DNA of 64,000 nt from Linepithema humile (GCF_040581485.1 NC_090131.1:17441501-17505500); one strand, 5' to 3'. Shown: positions 1 through 17,100, counted from the first letter of the stretch. Notes: generated by a model not told the origin, from the letters alone. A program made the numbers and translations.

Positions 1-4003
<4,003 letters not shown>

Positions 4004-7000
4004 CTGGAGTACCTCGCGCACTCGTAAACGATCTCGGGCGCAGCGTTGGGTCCCTTGATTCGCGGATAGTTGCAACGCCGAAAGGAACTGAAGAACGCGT
4101 CCGCTTTTCCCAGCAGTCGTCCCTGAAATACACAAGGCCGCGGAAACGCGACGGTTACGCTACTGCGTCTTAACGCCGGGTTTTATAATAAGGCTTGGGA
4201 AACGAAAGGGCTCGTTAATCATAAAGTTAGGAAGATCCAGAGAGTAATCTTAAAATAGCGTCGTAATAAAAATAGTTCATAAAAAAATAGAATTTGCATG
4301 AAGATTATAAGATATCTTTCTCTTTTTTGATATAAACTTTTTGAACTGTTTGCAGAGTGGAAGGTAATTGCAAAATTAATTTGAAAAATATGAATAAGCA
4401 TAACATAGTGGACAGATGTTGATATCGGCGTTATTTAAACGCTGCTTATTCTTAGTATGAAAATCCTTACTAGATTGCAGCATGCAACAATGTCTGGAGC
4501 AAAACCCTTATGCATTCTATTCATTTATATGCGAGGCAATGGCACAGTGAGGAAATTTTCCTCCGTTTCCAGCAGATTTTACACGGCACCAAAGAAACGG
4601 AAAATGTCTCACCGCCCTGTTTGAATGCTTTTGATTGCTTCTCTTAATACGGAAAAAATATAACACGACCGTCTGACGGAGGAGGAGGTCGTAATAAGCT
4701 CGCTTGTCGTTTGCCAAATGCCGTTTTCTCCAAGCTCGTTTCTTTTCGCATTTGTTTTCATTTAAAAAACCGTAATAAAAGTCTTGACTGGATACAAAAT
4801 TATAGCACGGTTTTATAAATAAGCTCTTTTTTCAAAGACTTATATAAATAGAATTATACGCGTTTAAAATATTTTTTTAATTGCAAAGACACATTTAATA
4901 TTTAATTCTTTAAAAGACTTATATCAATATTTTTTTATAATTTTTTTCATATTAAAAATGCTCGATTTTTCAATGTAACAATATGAACTAAAAAACAAAA
5001 CGGTGTGATTAAACAAAGCTCTGGAAGTAAATCGCGTCGAGAACGGTAGAATTTGTAAAATAAAATTTATTAAAAAATTATAAAAATTATTTACTACAAA
5101 TTTTCGCGATGTTTTATCTAAACGGTAGAGAAATGCTACGAATAGTAGAAGGCGTTTAACTTGTATTCACTATAAATTTCGAGAAAGAATAAATAATGAA
5201 TGTTGGCAATAGAAATCACGTAGAGAAAATAATTGGTTTCGACGAGAAGTAGCATCCATTAATTAATTCGATGAAACGTCTTGAGCAACAGGATTCCTCT
5301 AGCAACAACACTCTCTTTATAAACTTAGATTCCTACAGTGACTCGCTGTATTGCGAACTGATACCTCATTAATCATAAACAGTACACAGGCGGGCTCTCA
5401 GAAACGAAATACATATCTACAATCAGTAGATTTCAGAGAAGGAAACTGTATTGATTTTTTTATTGCCTGCCATTAATTTACGTAAAAAAGTTTGTGGAGG
5501 ATCGTGCGAAGTTGAGCTGTTAGTAGGAGATGCGAAATAAATTTAGAGCGGATAAGATCGTCGACGCGTGACCGTATAATTAAAAAAAAAAAAGAAAAAC
5601 GAAATTTTTTACTTTTCAAGAGTATTTCGTTCACGACGCGGAGAATATGAACGATTCGATCGCGACCGGGACTTCGTTTACAAACTGCGTTGACAATCTG
5701 CAACAACATCGGCTAGGTAAAGGCAAGTAGTCGCACGAAGTACAAAGTTACCCCACTCGAGGATATTCGCCTCATCAACTTCCCTCTTCCAAGTTGCCGG
5801 TGCCCAGAGCGTTCTTGTCTCGTTCAAGAATCTTGTACGCGTAACGAACGTCTCAGTAAGTTTCAAGGACCGAAATTTTGCCTCGCATCACAGTCAGGAC
5901 TTCGTTACACTTGTTGACAATGCCTGCTACAGTTAGATTGTAATCATTTAATTGTCTGAATCACCTTCGTTACTACGTAAGCGCGTTATTGTGCTGCATT
6001 ATCCTGATACATAATCGGAATTGTTATTGCAGTTTGAACAAGTAGTTTTTTTTTTTTAACAGAATGGCCTTAAATTTTTTGTCATGCTTATTAATACGGG
6101 CACAAGTAGCACTTTTTTATATTTTTAATAACATTTTTCAATAATTTGTTTCTTTTTTACTTTATATTCTCAACTTTGCTAGACTTGCGATTGAGATACA
6201 GTTGGTAACATAAATCTATATTAAAGACACGTGTACTGTGAAACTAATGTTTCAGTTTCGTTGTTACGTTCGTCGTTTAAAACGAAGAATCCGATTACTA
6301 TCGCCGCTGTACGATCCATCTTGTCAGACGACTCGAGCTCGTTCGATTTCTCACGTTTTCTTTGCCGTCCACCTTTCGCCCTTATTTCTGTAGCTTTTCT
6401 TATTTCCGAGTTGCTCCTTTCCCGCTACTTTTCCGGTATTCCTCTTCCTTTGTCGTAGACTGCACCTTTAGTATTTCATTTTATATCTCGCGCACGAACG
6501 TACCGATGTGAAAATAAAACGTAAATAATACGTGCGAGCAACTTTATCTTGGAATAACGTCGTAATCTTATCTCTATGTTAAAACGCGCAAGTGTAACGA
6601 CGCCTTAAGACAAAAATCTCATTAATTCGAATTATGACAGAGACACGCTTCACCTCCAACTCCTAGCTAATTTATTAAATACATCGATACGCGTATAATC
6701 GGATTACGCTTAATTGCGCGGCAAAAATAAAGAATTAATGGGCACTTTGTGTCGTCGCGTCGCTTGGAACTCGAACGAGACACGTCTTGAAATTCGAGTT
6801 CGCAAGTTTTAGCCGTCTGCTTTCGCAATGAATACCTCACGAGCGAAAAATACCTTGAGAGTGAAAAATGGATTGCCACTAGAATACGTAAGGTGAATTT
6901 CAACCTAATGCAATAAAGATATACAAAATCCATTTTCACGTGAATAGCTTTATTGTAGATGGGCTATGCAATGCCAATACAATTCTTTAGTACTCGATAA

Positions 7001-8043
7001 ACTTAGAATCTCTTATTGCAATCGCGAAACGTTCTCGGCGCATCGTAAGCTCGTGAGATTATCGGTACCGACACTTTGCCGACCGCGCACGCAAATTTCA
7101 CAGGTTTTATCGCGACGACTATTAAATCGCTTTACGACCGTGTCGGAGAAATGGTGGAAGTCGTCAAAATCATCGATACGAGAAGCCCTTCAACGATATG
7201 ATGAGGGGAGAGAGCAACTTTCTTCGTGTCTCCGCGCAATTGTCACGTGTATATATACGTGTTACATGGATAAAAGTCCCGAAGATGCGCGAACTATGAT
7301 CATACCAAATCTGAAATGACCCTTCGTCGAAGTTACTCGAACGTGAGAACGACATCGTACAGTTCGATGGCGATAGAACGAGGAAGTTCCATGTCGTGAA
7401 GTTCCATGCACTCGATAAGCATAATTTTCGAACTTGCCAGTTATTGGTTATCTAAAAGTTGTCGGTCGTTCCGTAGTCACGTGAAAACTGAGCGCGACTA
7501 TAAACCAATCTGTATATCATTCCGCGAGTGAAACGTAAAACTAATTTAATGGTGATCGATAATAATCTAGCTTACCAGTGCTATCTGATTCAACGAGTCG
7601 CTCTCATATTTATCGATACACTGCTGTGCGATCGCCCCGTTAATATTGCACGTTAATGATCGAACATCGGGGCACTGCGCGCGGAACGTATCATGCTTTA
7701 GAGATATCGATTCAATTATGAAAGGGGAAAAAGCAAAGAGCGAGCAAAAATTGCGCGTTGCATCAATTATCCACGGCTACTTCGTAACTCTCTTAACTTT
7801 CTTCGAAATTACTTTAACTACTCCAATCTCCGAAAGTTCTTCGACGCGAGAAAAAATGCAAGAAAATTTAATTCTCTAACTTCGGCCGAAGTTAGAGAAT
7901 TAAAAATTTGGAGATTGCGGCGTAATGCGATTAAATGCTAAGTGGCGATTTACCTGAATCCAGTAAGGCAGGTAAAATCCGGCGCACGCCAGAATCGAGA
8001 CCACGGTGGACAGAGTAGCCCACAGCACGCACAACACTGTCAT
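4004..8043 (-). CDS. LHFP/LHFPL-family tetraspan membrane protein, 5' two coding exons (3' part outside window)
   Basis: Two exons read on the minus strand. Exon 1 (8043-7954, 30 codons) starts at an ATG preceded in frame by a stop (TAA at 8055-8053) and encodes a first membrane segment, LWATLSTVVSILACAGFYLP, followed by YWIQ. It ends in phase 0 at a GTAAAT donor. Exon 2 (4122-4004, 119 nt) follows a TTTCAG acceptor, continues in phase, and encodes GRLLGKADAFFSSFRRCNYP, then IVYECARYSR, ending at a GTACGT donor. FLPYWI, the F-x-x-FRRCNYP block and the E-C-x-RY block are the hallmarks of the start and first extracellular loop of the LHFP (lipoma HMGIC fusion partner) family, closest in memory to the LHFPL6/LHFPL1 type. 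Family members are four-pass plasma-membrane proteins related to claudins; some vertebrate members are subunits of mechanotransduction or GABA-A receptor complexes, but the role here is unknown. Exons for membrane segments 2-4 were not found between 1104 and 4003, so they should lie to the left. The family call is firm; the subfamily is inference. Confidence 0.85.
4123..7953 (-). other. Intron 1 of the LHFPL-family gene
   Basis: This 3831-base intron is bounded by GTAAAT and TTTCAG on the minus strand. It contains no recognised exon. It includes a perfect 38-base palindrome 49 bases from the donor, and otherwise AT-rich unique-looking sequence. Confidence 0.75.
7867..7904. repeat. Perfect 38-base palindrome, no spacer
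   Basis: Arm 7867-7885 (tttaattctctaacttcgg) is followed directly by its exact reverse complement at 7886-7904. It could extrude as a cruciform or fold as an RNA hairpin. It lies in intron 1 of the LHFPL gene, close to the donor. Confidence 0.97.
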
Positions 8044-8048
8044 CTCAT
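8040..8048 (-). promoter_or_regulatory. Two-codon upstream ORF overlapping the LHFPL start codon
   Basis: On the minus strand the leader reads ATGAGATGACAG. The first ATG (8048-8046) opens a frame of only ATG-AGA-TGA. Its TGA (8042-8040) overlaps the LHFPL ATG (8043-8041) as ATGA. If the transcript starts upstream of 8048, a scanning ribosome meets this minimal frame first and could reinitiate on the main start. The arrangement is seen directly; the effect on translation is inference. Confidence 0.4.
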
Positions 8049-9444
8049 CGGTTTAAGAGCGTCCGCCTCTCTCCCTCACGCACCCCCGTTCATCCTCCAT
8101 CCGTGCATAACCGTGTGGAGGTCTGCTCCGAAAGCGCTAGTCAGAGTCTCGACCGCGGAACTTGGACTGGACGCACCCGCGAAACGCGACGACGTGTGTC
8201 TCGCTTCGTTCGATCGTGATCCAAAATGTGAACCGGCGTCAAACTCGCACTCTCCGTTAAATCGCGCTCTCTTTACGCCATGGCTGGCAAAAGGCGTCGA
8301 ATCGATCGTGTGCGAGTGACATTTATTACGCTATTGATGATCCTGTCGCAGCTCGTTTGACGCTCGCGGGACGTTAATTTCGGAGATCGATCGGCCGCCT
8401 AATCGCGGATCAGCGCATGCCGGCGACGCGTTATCTCGTGTTCGAGTGCTTCAATCATCCCCGGTCTTCGTTGTCGTTGCTTTTTTTTTTTTTCTTATCT
8501 CTCGACGCAACGCCAACGAGGCGCTCGGCGCCGTTAATTCGGACTTCCGCGAGATTACGTCGCTCGTAAAACGTGACTGAGCTACCGCGTGTCGTTCCTT
8601 CGAATGAGTCACGCGGTTAATTTTAATTCCTGCTCCGTGATGAGTCTTGCGGCGAAAATTGGTATTGAATGATGACGAAGCGACGGCGCACTTGCCCAAT
8701 TTACTACGCTATTTATATACGGAAACTAATAGGAAAGTTACACTTCTGAATGACTGCACAATTCACTCACTTCATGGAGTTCCATGATCGATTTACTCCA
8801 CTCGCAACTATCGACGAAATCCAAATTCATTAGCCCGTAAAACTTGTTAATATTGTTCGTCGATAATTATCCTGTTTAATTGTTTCCTGAAGTTACATGA
8901 CTCGCTGGATCGATCGAATTCACCAATCGACGTGTGACGTCTATTGCGACGCGTTTCCTACTCCTTAATCTGTCAGCGGGATCCTTCACTTTTTCCTGCG
9001 TCGTTAATTCATCGAGAGTTTTTTTCCCATCGAAAGTCACGGCTCGATTTCTTGCAGGGATAGTAACTCGTTCTGCTGCCAGACGCGTCCTCCGTGGTTA
9101 ATTATAGACCCGACCACTACCGTGGCTCACTACCCACGCTGCGTGCTTGCTCTCCGGCGTCCCCGATAAGTATTCGTGCGTCGTACCGTCCGAGACGGCT
9201 CGTTTCGGAAGCAAGCAACGTACTCACGTCCGCGACACCGAGGATTTCGAAAGAAATTGCGAGAAAAGAGATCGCGTGACGAGGGTGGTCCCCGTTCGTA
9301 CGGTCCAATGACGTTCGAAATTTAATTTCGATCCGGTTCGACTCGGGCAACCCCTTCGAGCGAATAGAGACGAGACGACCGACGGCGGAGACGAGAGCGG
9401 GATGCGGTAGTAGCGTGCGCGAATGTCCGACGTCGTCGTCGTCG

Positions 9445-9478
<34 letters not shown>

Positions 9479-9760
9479 GCACGGCGCCGCTTCGTGGCTG
9501 CGACTGAACGGTTCCGTTCTCCACTCTCGGCGCGTTCCTCCTCTCCTCTCGTCTCACTGGCCCACCCGCGCCTGATCGCGCCGCGCCGCGCCGCGACCGC
9601 ACTGCGTGGGAGAACGGAGAGCGCCGCGACGCAGCATCCCGCTCTCGGACATCTGGCGAGCACACGCACGGTGCACGGTCACCGTCGACGCGCGTACACG
9701 CGCATATACGACGGACGGACGGACGTATGCGTGCGCAACGTAACACGTGTACAAATCACA
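8044..9760. other. GC/CpG-rich region upstream of the LHFPL start codon
   Basis: There is no recognisable protein. The stretch 9100-9760 is strongly CpG-rich with a GTC triplet run, flanked on both sides by AT-rich DNA. Its position upstream of the minus-strand LHFPL start suggests promoter or 5' UTR sequence. This is inference; no definite TATA box or initiator was identified. Confidence 0.35.
9431..9478. repeat. (GTC)n trinucleotide microsatellite
   Basis: About 16 near-perfect CGT/GTC units with one GGC interruption, inside the CpG-rich block. It generates poly-Asp, poly-Arg or poly-Val/Ser/Arg chance frames depending on the frame read. Confidence 0.95.
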
Positions 9761-9955
9761 CTGCCAACGTACCCGTTTGTTAATGGAGATCAAATAATCG
9801 CGGTACACACACGCCTTGTTAATCGCTCTTGTCGGCGAGATAAATATGACATGGTAAATTTGTTAAGTATATAAATGCGAACAGATTGAAGAATTTTGTC
9901 TCAACTACTATTTTTCGCGCGGGATTTTTTTTTACTGCGACGACAGAGTTCATCG

Positions 9956-10003
9956 TTCTTTCTCTTTCTCTCTTTCTCTCTCTTTCTCTCTCTCTCTCTC
10001 TCT
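9956..10003. repeat. CT-rich microsatellite
   Basis: An imperfect (CT)n/(CTTT)n pyrimidine tract of about 48 bases. Confidence 0.95.
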
Positions 10004-10691
10004 GCTATTTCGGCATTAATCATTTTTTTTCAACATGTATCGGCACACATCAATCGATAGTTTGATGGACAGACTCTAACAGGGTCCCTGGTGTATCAGT
10101 TTAGAGATGAAGGGCTCGACGCTTCAGTTGTCATGCGCTAGGCCAAAATAATTGAGGGCTTATGCTATCCGCACGCTACTACTACTATTCATTGATAATA
10201 TCGCGACAATATTGATTGATGCAAACGATTCTTCAATTGTTTCGGTTTACTGTGTTCGATATCGTGATGGCAGGATTTCGTCGGAAATGCCGTTCTTAAT
10301 AAAATAATGAATAATTTTGTTGGGTTAAATGCGCGAAAGCCGCGCGATCCAGAATGAGCAATTAGGCGATAGCCGAGCTCGGCATAACTCCCGAAATAGT
10401 AATGCAAGGTGGAATTTTGTTCGCAAATTTGCAGCACGTGTCTTTGTCCCAAGAATTATCTGAGCTGAAACACAGAAACTCATAATTGGCAATGAAATTA
10501 TCACACGTTCCAGTTCCATATATGGAAATATATTGATTTGAGGTGTTAATGTGGCATGGAGCTCTCCTGGCACGAAGTCCCCCGGGTCGGAATTGAGAAT
10601 GCGTGTGACCTGTCCCACACGTCGAGCCAGAAATTCGAGAATCTCCGTGTTCAATAATGACGTGTCACTGGCTGAAATACCTCAATTGGCT

Positions 10692-10754
10692 GATACCGCC
10701 TATCAACAGATCCGAGTGTCCTGTTTGGCGCTTTCAGCCGCATTGAGCAAAATA
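10692..10754 (+). repeat. Diverged direct repeat, copy 1 (partner 11126-11190)
   Basis: Shares a core with the partner: GATAC-GCTATC, then CCGAGTGTCCYGTTTGGCGC, then TCAG-CGCATT and AAAATA. The two copies lie about 430 bases apart in the same orientation. They are probably remnants of an unrecognised dispersed repeat or an old segmental duplication. Confidence 0.7.
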
Positions 10755-11125
10755 CTGATAAAAATATCGTTTGACAATTTCCAATAAAAGGGGGATGCCA
10801 CATTAACATATCTCAAATCTATGATAATCAGAATTAAAGATACGACAATTAAAAATCGAGAGATTAGCATTATCTAGGGCGTTCCGAAAAATTATATTTT
10901 TTAATTTTTATGTAACATCGAATTACATAATATTTTTCCAATATATTTTTGATATCATTTATTAATATTTTGTAGACACTTAGGTAGTCGCTTGTTGGTA
11001 AATTCGCCGCCGCATTATTGTTCCGGTTACCTCAGCTCTGCATCCATTGTGAAGCCTCGTTAACATTTCCATCATCCATCACGGACATAGAGATGTTCTC
11101 GCTCATTCTCACCGCGTGTAATCGC

Positions 11126-11190
11126 GATACTGGCTATCGACGGACCCGAGTGTCCCGTTTGGCGCCGCTATCAGTCGCATTAGGAAAATA
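11126..11190 (+). repeat. Diverged direct repeat, copy 2 (partner 10692-10754)
   Basis: Second copy of the roughly 63-base unit, with a few substitutions and a short insertion before ATCAGTCGCATT. Confidence 0.7.
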
Positions 11191-14100
11191 AACCGCCGTT
11201 TTTTTTTCGCTACGAGCGATGGATACAAAAAGAGATAACAAAGCCGGGAATAAAGACAAAAGCGAGATCAAAAAACGCAGTAAAAAAATAAAACCTTCCC
11301 CCAAAAAAAAGACAAACAAGACAATTCACGGTGGAAAACGACGACGCTACGATGTAACGTTCCATTTCGTGTGGAACTGTATGAAACTTTCCATTCTGCT
11401 GGGCGACGCTAGAGAAAGAACGACCTTTCGCCCATCGCCTGCCTTGCACACACGCGTGTGTGTGTTTATATGAGTGTGCGAACAAAGTTGCGTCGAGCCG
11501 ACCCAACTGAGGTCATCCGATGCGTTGGTAGAGCTAGTAGACGGTTTCAAGGGCTGGTAAAGTCTCATTTCGGTGTAAATTTCATCGAGTTTTATTGTTC
11601 ACAGTCTAACGCGCACCACCGCGAAAACTTGTTTTCGTAAGCATATTTTTATGCGTTTTTACCCCTCGCTACATCACTAGCTACATCATCGCGATAATAA
11701 TTTCATTCCTACGTTATCTTTCTGAGACACGTGCGCTTCTATTGATCTTACTCTCTAAATGAATTTTATCAAATACTTTTTTTGCGATTTTTTATTTTAT
11801 TTAGCTCACGTTTTATATTTTCGAGATTAATCGTAATCGGATAATAACGTCAATTAAACTCGTTCTAGTAGCGCTTTTGAATATTTCGGAAACATTCGAC
11901 TTGGACATTCGCGAGTAGCGGCTAACCGATTTCAGAAAAATCATCAAAGGAAGATCCGACGAGAATCGATGAATGCAGCAAAGTTCCATGAACGGAGAGA
12001 GCAAGCTTCTTTTCCTCCGATATCATTGCGACGATCCGGGAGTTTTCTCTCGTTCGCCTGTACGAGAAAAGCGCTATTCCCTCAAACAGATTATGAGCCT
12101 CGGATTTATTTTTACGACCGGTCGGATCCCCCTACAACGCTCGTCTCCGCGTACCGTCGAGAACCGGTGGAGAGCTGATACCGCTCTCGCTTGATTCGAC
12201 GGCGCTCCGAATCACGACACCGTGAAATATATAGCGTCGCTTCTTATAGGAAGCAACGCGAGCGAAAATAATCACCGTTGAGCGTTCAATGGTCGCGGGA
12301 GGATCGACGGATTATGCCCCTTTCGAAGCATCAGCGCGCGCGAACGTTTGCGTTTATACTCGAATTCGATTTAATACACCAGCCACATTTATCGTAAACC
12401 ACGGCTGATTACATAGGAAATTAAGATACAGACGGCGTAGATACGCGGGACCGTTCCTCTATTCATATTCTTATCTCCCTCTATTTGCTCGGGTAATGAG
12501 CTCCCCGGCCGTTACATCGTCGGCGCAATGTTGCCGTGCCAACTCTACGGACGTTTCGCCCGTCCGTGAAAATGCGCGCATGAAAAATAACGGGCCATTA
12601 CCGCGGCTGAATACATTGCCGGACAAATTACGCATCGTCGGGGTCAAAGACAGCGGACGGTTTAAAAAAGATGATTTATCGGATAGCGGCGCTCCTTCCG
12701 GCTGTTACGGTACGATGCGTCAAACGGAGTGCCTCGGGCGCGCGAATCTCTCTTTCTCTTCTCTTTCTCTCTCTCTCTTCCGTGATAAGAGAGATTTTAC
12801 GAAAGGAGATCGAGGTCGGGATATACTCGGCGCGCACGCTAGTCGTCACTGGATCAAGAAAGGAGTCTTATCTCGGAGCGGTCGCGAGGCTGGCTGCTGA
12901 ATAAATATGGTCGATTCGATCCACCACCGATGAACTTTGCGATTCGCATGGCCAGCGTCCGGGCTTACAACGCTGTAAAATGTAAAGATGACGATCGGGA
13001 AAGCGGGAAAGGAGAAAGAAAGGCAGAAAAGTGCAAAAATATCGGGAAACGGCTACTTGCAGGATTAAGTTTAATATAGAAATATTTTTTTTTATAGAAA
13101 ACAAAGATCGAAATAAATATTTGAAGTTTACAAATATTGCAGCGATTTTACGAGCAAGAACATCATCATTCTTCTTGCGTACGAGATGACTGCGGTCTCG
13201 CAGTCATATTTTATGCGGTAGAAATAGTTCACGTTATGATCAATGCACCGCGAATAGTTCTGCAAAAAAGCGGCGGTTGTAGAATTGTGTACACACAGCG
13301 TAGAAAAACTTCCCCATCCTCGCACATACGACAGACGAGCAAATCCCCATCCTAGCCCTTTTCTCGTTCAACCGAATTAATCGTTCCGCCGGAAAGAATT
13401 CATTTCCCCGTAGGCGTCTAATTATGTGCTTTTTCTCTATCGACCTACGCACAATCCGATTTGTCTCCCATCATCTGACGCGAGAGAGAAAGACAGAGCG
13501 TGTACTTTCCGATGAGAATCCGAGGATGGATATGAATCACTAGCGTGGCGAAAAGCAACATATATTCACGTAATGAAAGCATTTTCCGACAAAATGAAAA
13601 GGGATGGAGCGACTGCAAAGTTATTATTTTTTAGTTGGAAAGGATCGGATTTTGCATTGAAAAATTGGAGAAATGAAACAACATCACTGCAAATTAGCAT
13701 CACCGTACTATTGCCGGACGGCTTGTCCAGCTTCATCACCGCGAGTGCAGCTTGGCAGCGTTTAGATACGCTGTCGACGAGTTTTTCTGGCATAACCTCG
13801 AAATAATGGTCGCCACATGGCTCCGGTATGACGACACGCTTGTTTTAGGATATAACTTCTTTCTCTGCCTCGAGCTTTATCTTCACGGCGGAATCGAAAG
13901 CAGACAGCGGCGAAGAAATTCGTGGAAGGCGTGCCGAAGCGCTGCCAACTTGTATTCGGTGTAATGCGAGTGTATCTTTATTAAATGACAGCTCATCTTC
14001 CATAAATTGAGAAGACACTCTAGTGTTACAAACTGCGGCGGAGATCAGATGTTCGCTTAATAAGCGTGACAGATAGTTACATGATGTACAGTTTGTCGTG

Positions 14101-16287
14101 TCGCTATCGAGTGCTTAAGTGACGGGGATTCAACTTGAGTCGACGCTCGGGTCAGCCCCGGCGTCGGCGTCGGCATCGCCGTCAGTTCCGACGTAGACGA
14201 CGTAGACAACAGAGCGGGGAGCATGCTAATGAACTCGCTTGCTTGCCAGCGCAGTACCTAGGAGGAGTTTCCCAGAGGCGTTTTAATCAAAGAGCAACGA
14301 GCAATTACAATCATTCGCGGCATCTCTCGGCTAGCCTCTTTTCCTCGGATCGCCTCAAGCGCATAAAAAACGTTAAGAAGAAGATGAGTATTTTACGTAC
14401 CGCGCCTCGAATTCTTCGAAGGATGTACCGATATTACTGAACCGTGTATTGCAGAATCAGCTGTTAGACGGAATAATTCAAGTAAACGTCAGCAAAAATA
14501 AAATTTTTACATCTTCTTCGATATTCATAATCGTTTCAACGCGACATAAAAAGTTCGATTTGTATCTATATGGAATCATAAAATATGTATAAATCTATAT
14601 TATGCAGCTCTTTTTTTTAATTGCATATAGGAAATATTAATATAACATTATCACTGGATGCGAGAATATTATTAATGTGACGTTATCAGTTGAGTTATTT
14701 TTACTTTCGCACACATCGACGGGATTTACATTTGCGGATTGACGGCAAGTGAGATTAAAATTCGAATAAGCCAGTTGCGATATAATTCACGATTGTGTCT
14801 TCACTTTGGCGGCATCGATTATCAATACAACGAGAGAATACACCGCGGTAGGATCGATGGGACGGCGAGCGAGACATAAAGATATAAACGCGAGCGCGTA
14901 GGTGAAACTTGCGTGACAATTTGAATATATCAAACTAATCGCCGTACAGCAATAAGGTTCCGCATCGCGTCCATATATATGCATACATGCAGTTTGCGTT
15001 CGATTCTCGATAGCCGGACGGAGTTAGCGGATACGTGAGCGAAATTTCCAGCTGTAACGACCCGAAACTTTCTCGAGATTGACGCTTTAGCCACGGTGCG
15101 TGGAGTCGCCGCCGTTAACTCTGGTATCCATGCATGTCCATATAAACCGGTGTTCTCTCCGTTAGTTAAATCCGAATTAAAGTTCGTATCTAACGCGCGC
15201 GCCAGATAGATACATCGACCGTTTAACGTATCTGTTTAAATTTTCAGGTCGACAGAGGAAATTATCAGCCGTGGTTAACGATCGTTTCAGTGAGTAATGC
15301 TCCCTCGTTTAAATGCCCTACGAGCATAATAATAACGAAGTATTATGCAAATGGCCGAAATATTTTTACCTTCGTCGAAAGGTGGAAAAAACGCATTTTT
15401 ATTACATAAAAGCTAAATTAAGTTGAGTAATATATACGATGTAAAATCAAATAGAAATTTCATAATTTTACATTACATTTCAAACATGCATTATATATGT
15501 ATATATTTGCCGCCATTAAAGCGAATAGCTTACATTTTAATATTGTCATACTACCATATTTTTTTATTAATATATCACATTTATTCTACTCAGTTTTATT
15601 ACTCTTTATAAGCGGTTTTTATTCTCTCATGCATTTAACATTTATATAGGCACAAATGTGTACTACTTTTGTGCAACAATTAAATATAAATATACGTATA
15701 TATTTTTTTTGTGCGCAAAAGTTAGCATATAAAGTCCTTTAAAGATTTTATAAGCTCTCATATAATTACGACTGCTCTACCCTAATCGCATTAGTTAAAT
15801 CTCTCACATAATCTTTATTCTGAAACTTCAGATTGTCGTGGCTGCACATTTTATGCATTCTCGTAAAAATTTGCGCGTGAAAATGTTACAAGTTAGTAAA
15901 TAACGTAGGCCCGCTTCTGCTTCATCGGGACGTCAGCCTCTCGAGAAACGAGCAAACTGCATCTTGGAACAACTCGACCATGCTGCACCGTCGGCATGGT
16001 GCAGGCACGGCAAACATCCCCCAGAATTGCACTTTCGCACCCCGTGTTTTTCCCCAGATGAGACGGCAATAAAAATATTGTTTACGACAGGAATAAAATC
16101 CAACACGCCCCACCTCGCTTCCACCATCTTTCCTTCTCCCCCGTTCATCGTGCGTCCCACGCCGCCGTGAACCGCCGAATAAAGCGCCGGTGAAAAAAAA
16201 AAGACATGTGGAAACGAGAAAACGTCGCTTACCGCGCGCATTTGCGCGTCGTAACGCGGGCGGTTCCGCTCGCAATATAAAATAAAA

Positions 16288-16327
16288 CGAAATGAAATGA
16301 AATAGAATGAAATGAAATGAAATGAAA
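16288..16327. repeat. (AAATG)n pentanucleotide microsatellite
   Basis: About eight units of GAAAT/AAATG with one variant unit (AAATAG). Confidence 0.93.
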
Positions 16328-16980
16328 CAAGGCCAACGAAGGTAGCTGGGTGTAGGACGAGCGGCAGGGTGACGATGGAGATGGGTCAGGATATGAAACG
16401 CGGGCGGAATTTGTGGGGCAGTGATACGACACGCGGCACACGCACGGTTCTCGTTCCAGAGCGCGCGCTGATGGGTTACGCGTGATTTAAAACGCCACTG
16501 CTAATTCTGTCGGAATTTATAAATATCCGGCCTCTTATAGTTCCATATGTAGGCTGATAATGACTTTTAACTTCGTTATTTTTCGACCTACTTGATTATT
16601 TAGCCGCATAATTTTTTAATTTAATTAATTTATATGAGCGGTGCTAGCAGATAGTGGAGCTTGGGAACGTATATAATTATTAATAATTATTTGATTTATT
16701 ATTAAAATAATTTTCAATTAAAAGTGCAGTTGAAATTATTGATTCAAGCTTCATTCAGAGCATCAGAATTTCGAATTGGGATCAAGCTGGGTTTGTATTA
16801 GATTCTGGATTAGAATTGATGCGCGTGTAGATAACGCAATGCGTGTACAAACGCGAGAGAAGAGGTTGGGAATTATTGATGCTACAATAACTGGAAAACA
16901 CTAAAAGGCTATGAATGCTTGATGAAATGCGGATAAATTCGACCGGGCGATGCGGAGCACAGGGCTCGCGAACTATTGCT

Positions 16981-17100
16981 TATTCCGCGATAAAACTTCC
17001 GACTTTCGGAGGCGCGTTAATTTCACGCTCGCGCGTCAGATATACGGACGACGGCCGGGGCCGGATATGGTTCGTTGTTTTTGCGCTGCCAGTTCCACAG
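16981..17100 (+). repeat. Diverged direct repeat, copy 1 (partner 17977-18130)
   Basis: Shares blocks in the same order as the partner: TATT-CG-GATAAAACTTC, ACTTTCG-GG-GC-TTAATTTCACGC, GTCAGATATACG, CG-CGTTTTTGCG and GTTCCA. Neither copy encodes a recognised protein. Confidence 0.65.

Noticed and set aside
9325..9360. GGTTCGACTC string resembling a tRNA T-arm (also GGTTCGATCT at about 32388)
   Set aside because: No upstream A-box, no acceptor stem pairing and no anticodon arm could be assembled.
9117..9746. 209-codon minus-strand frame with a poly-Asp run
   Set aside because: The acidic run is the GTC microsatellite read in one frame. Other frames give poly-Arg, and the rest has no family resemblance.
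16288..16327. Regular short repeats that might suggest a CRISPR-like array
   Set aside because: A simple pentanucleotide microsatellite without spacers, and the DNA is eukaryotic.
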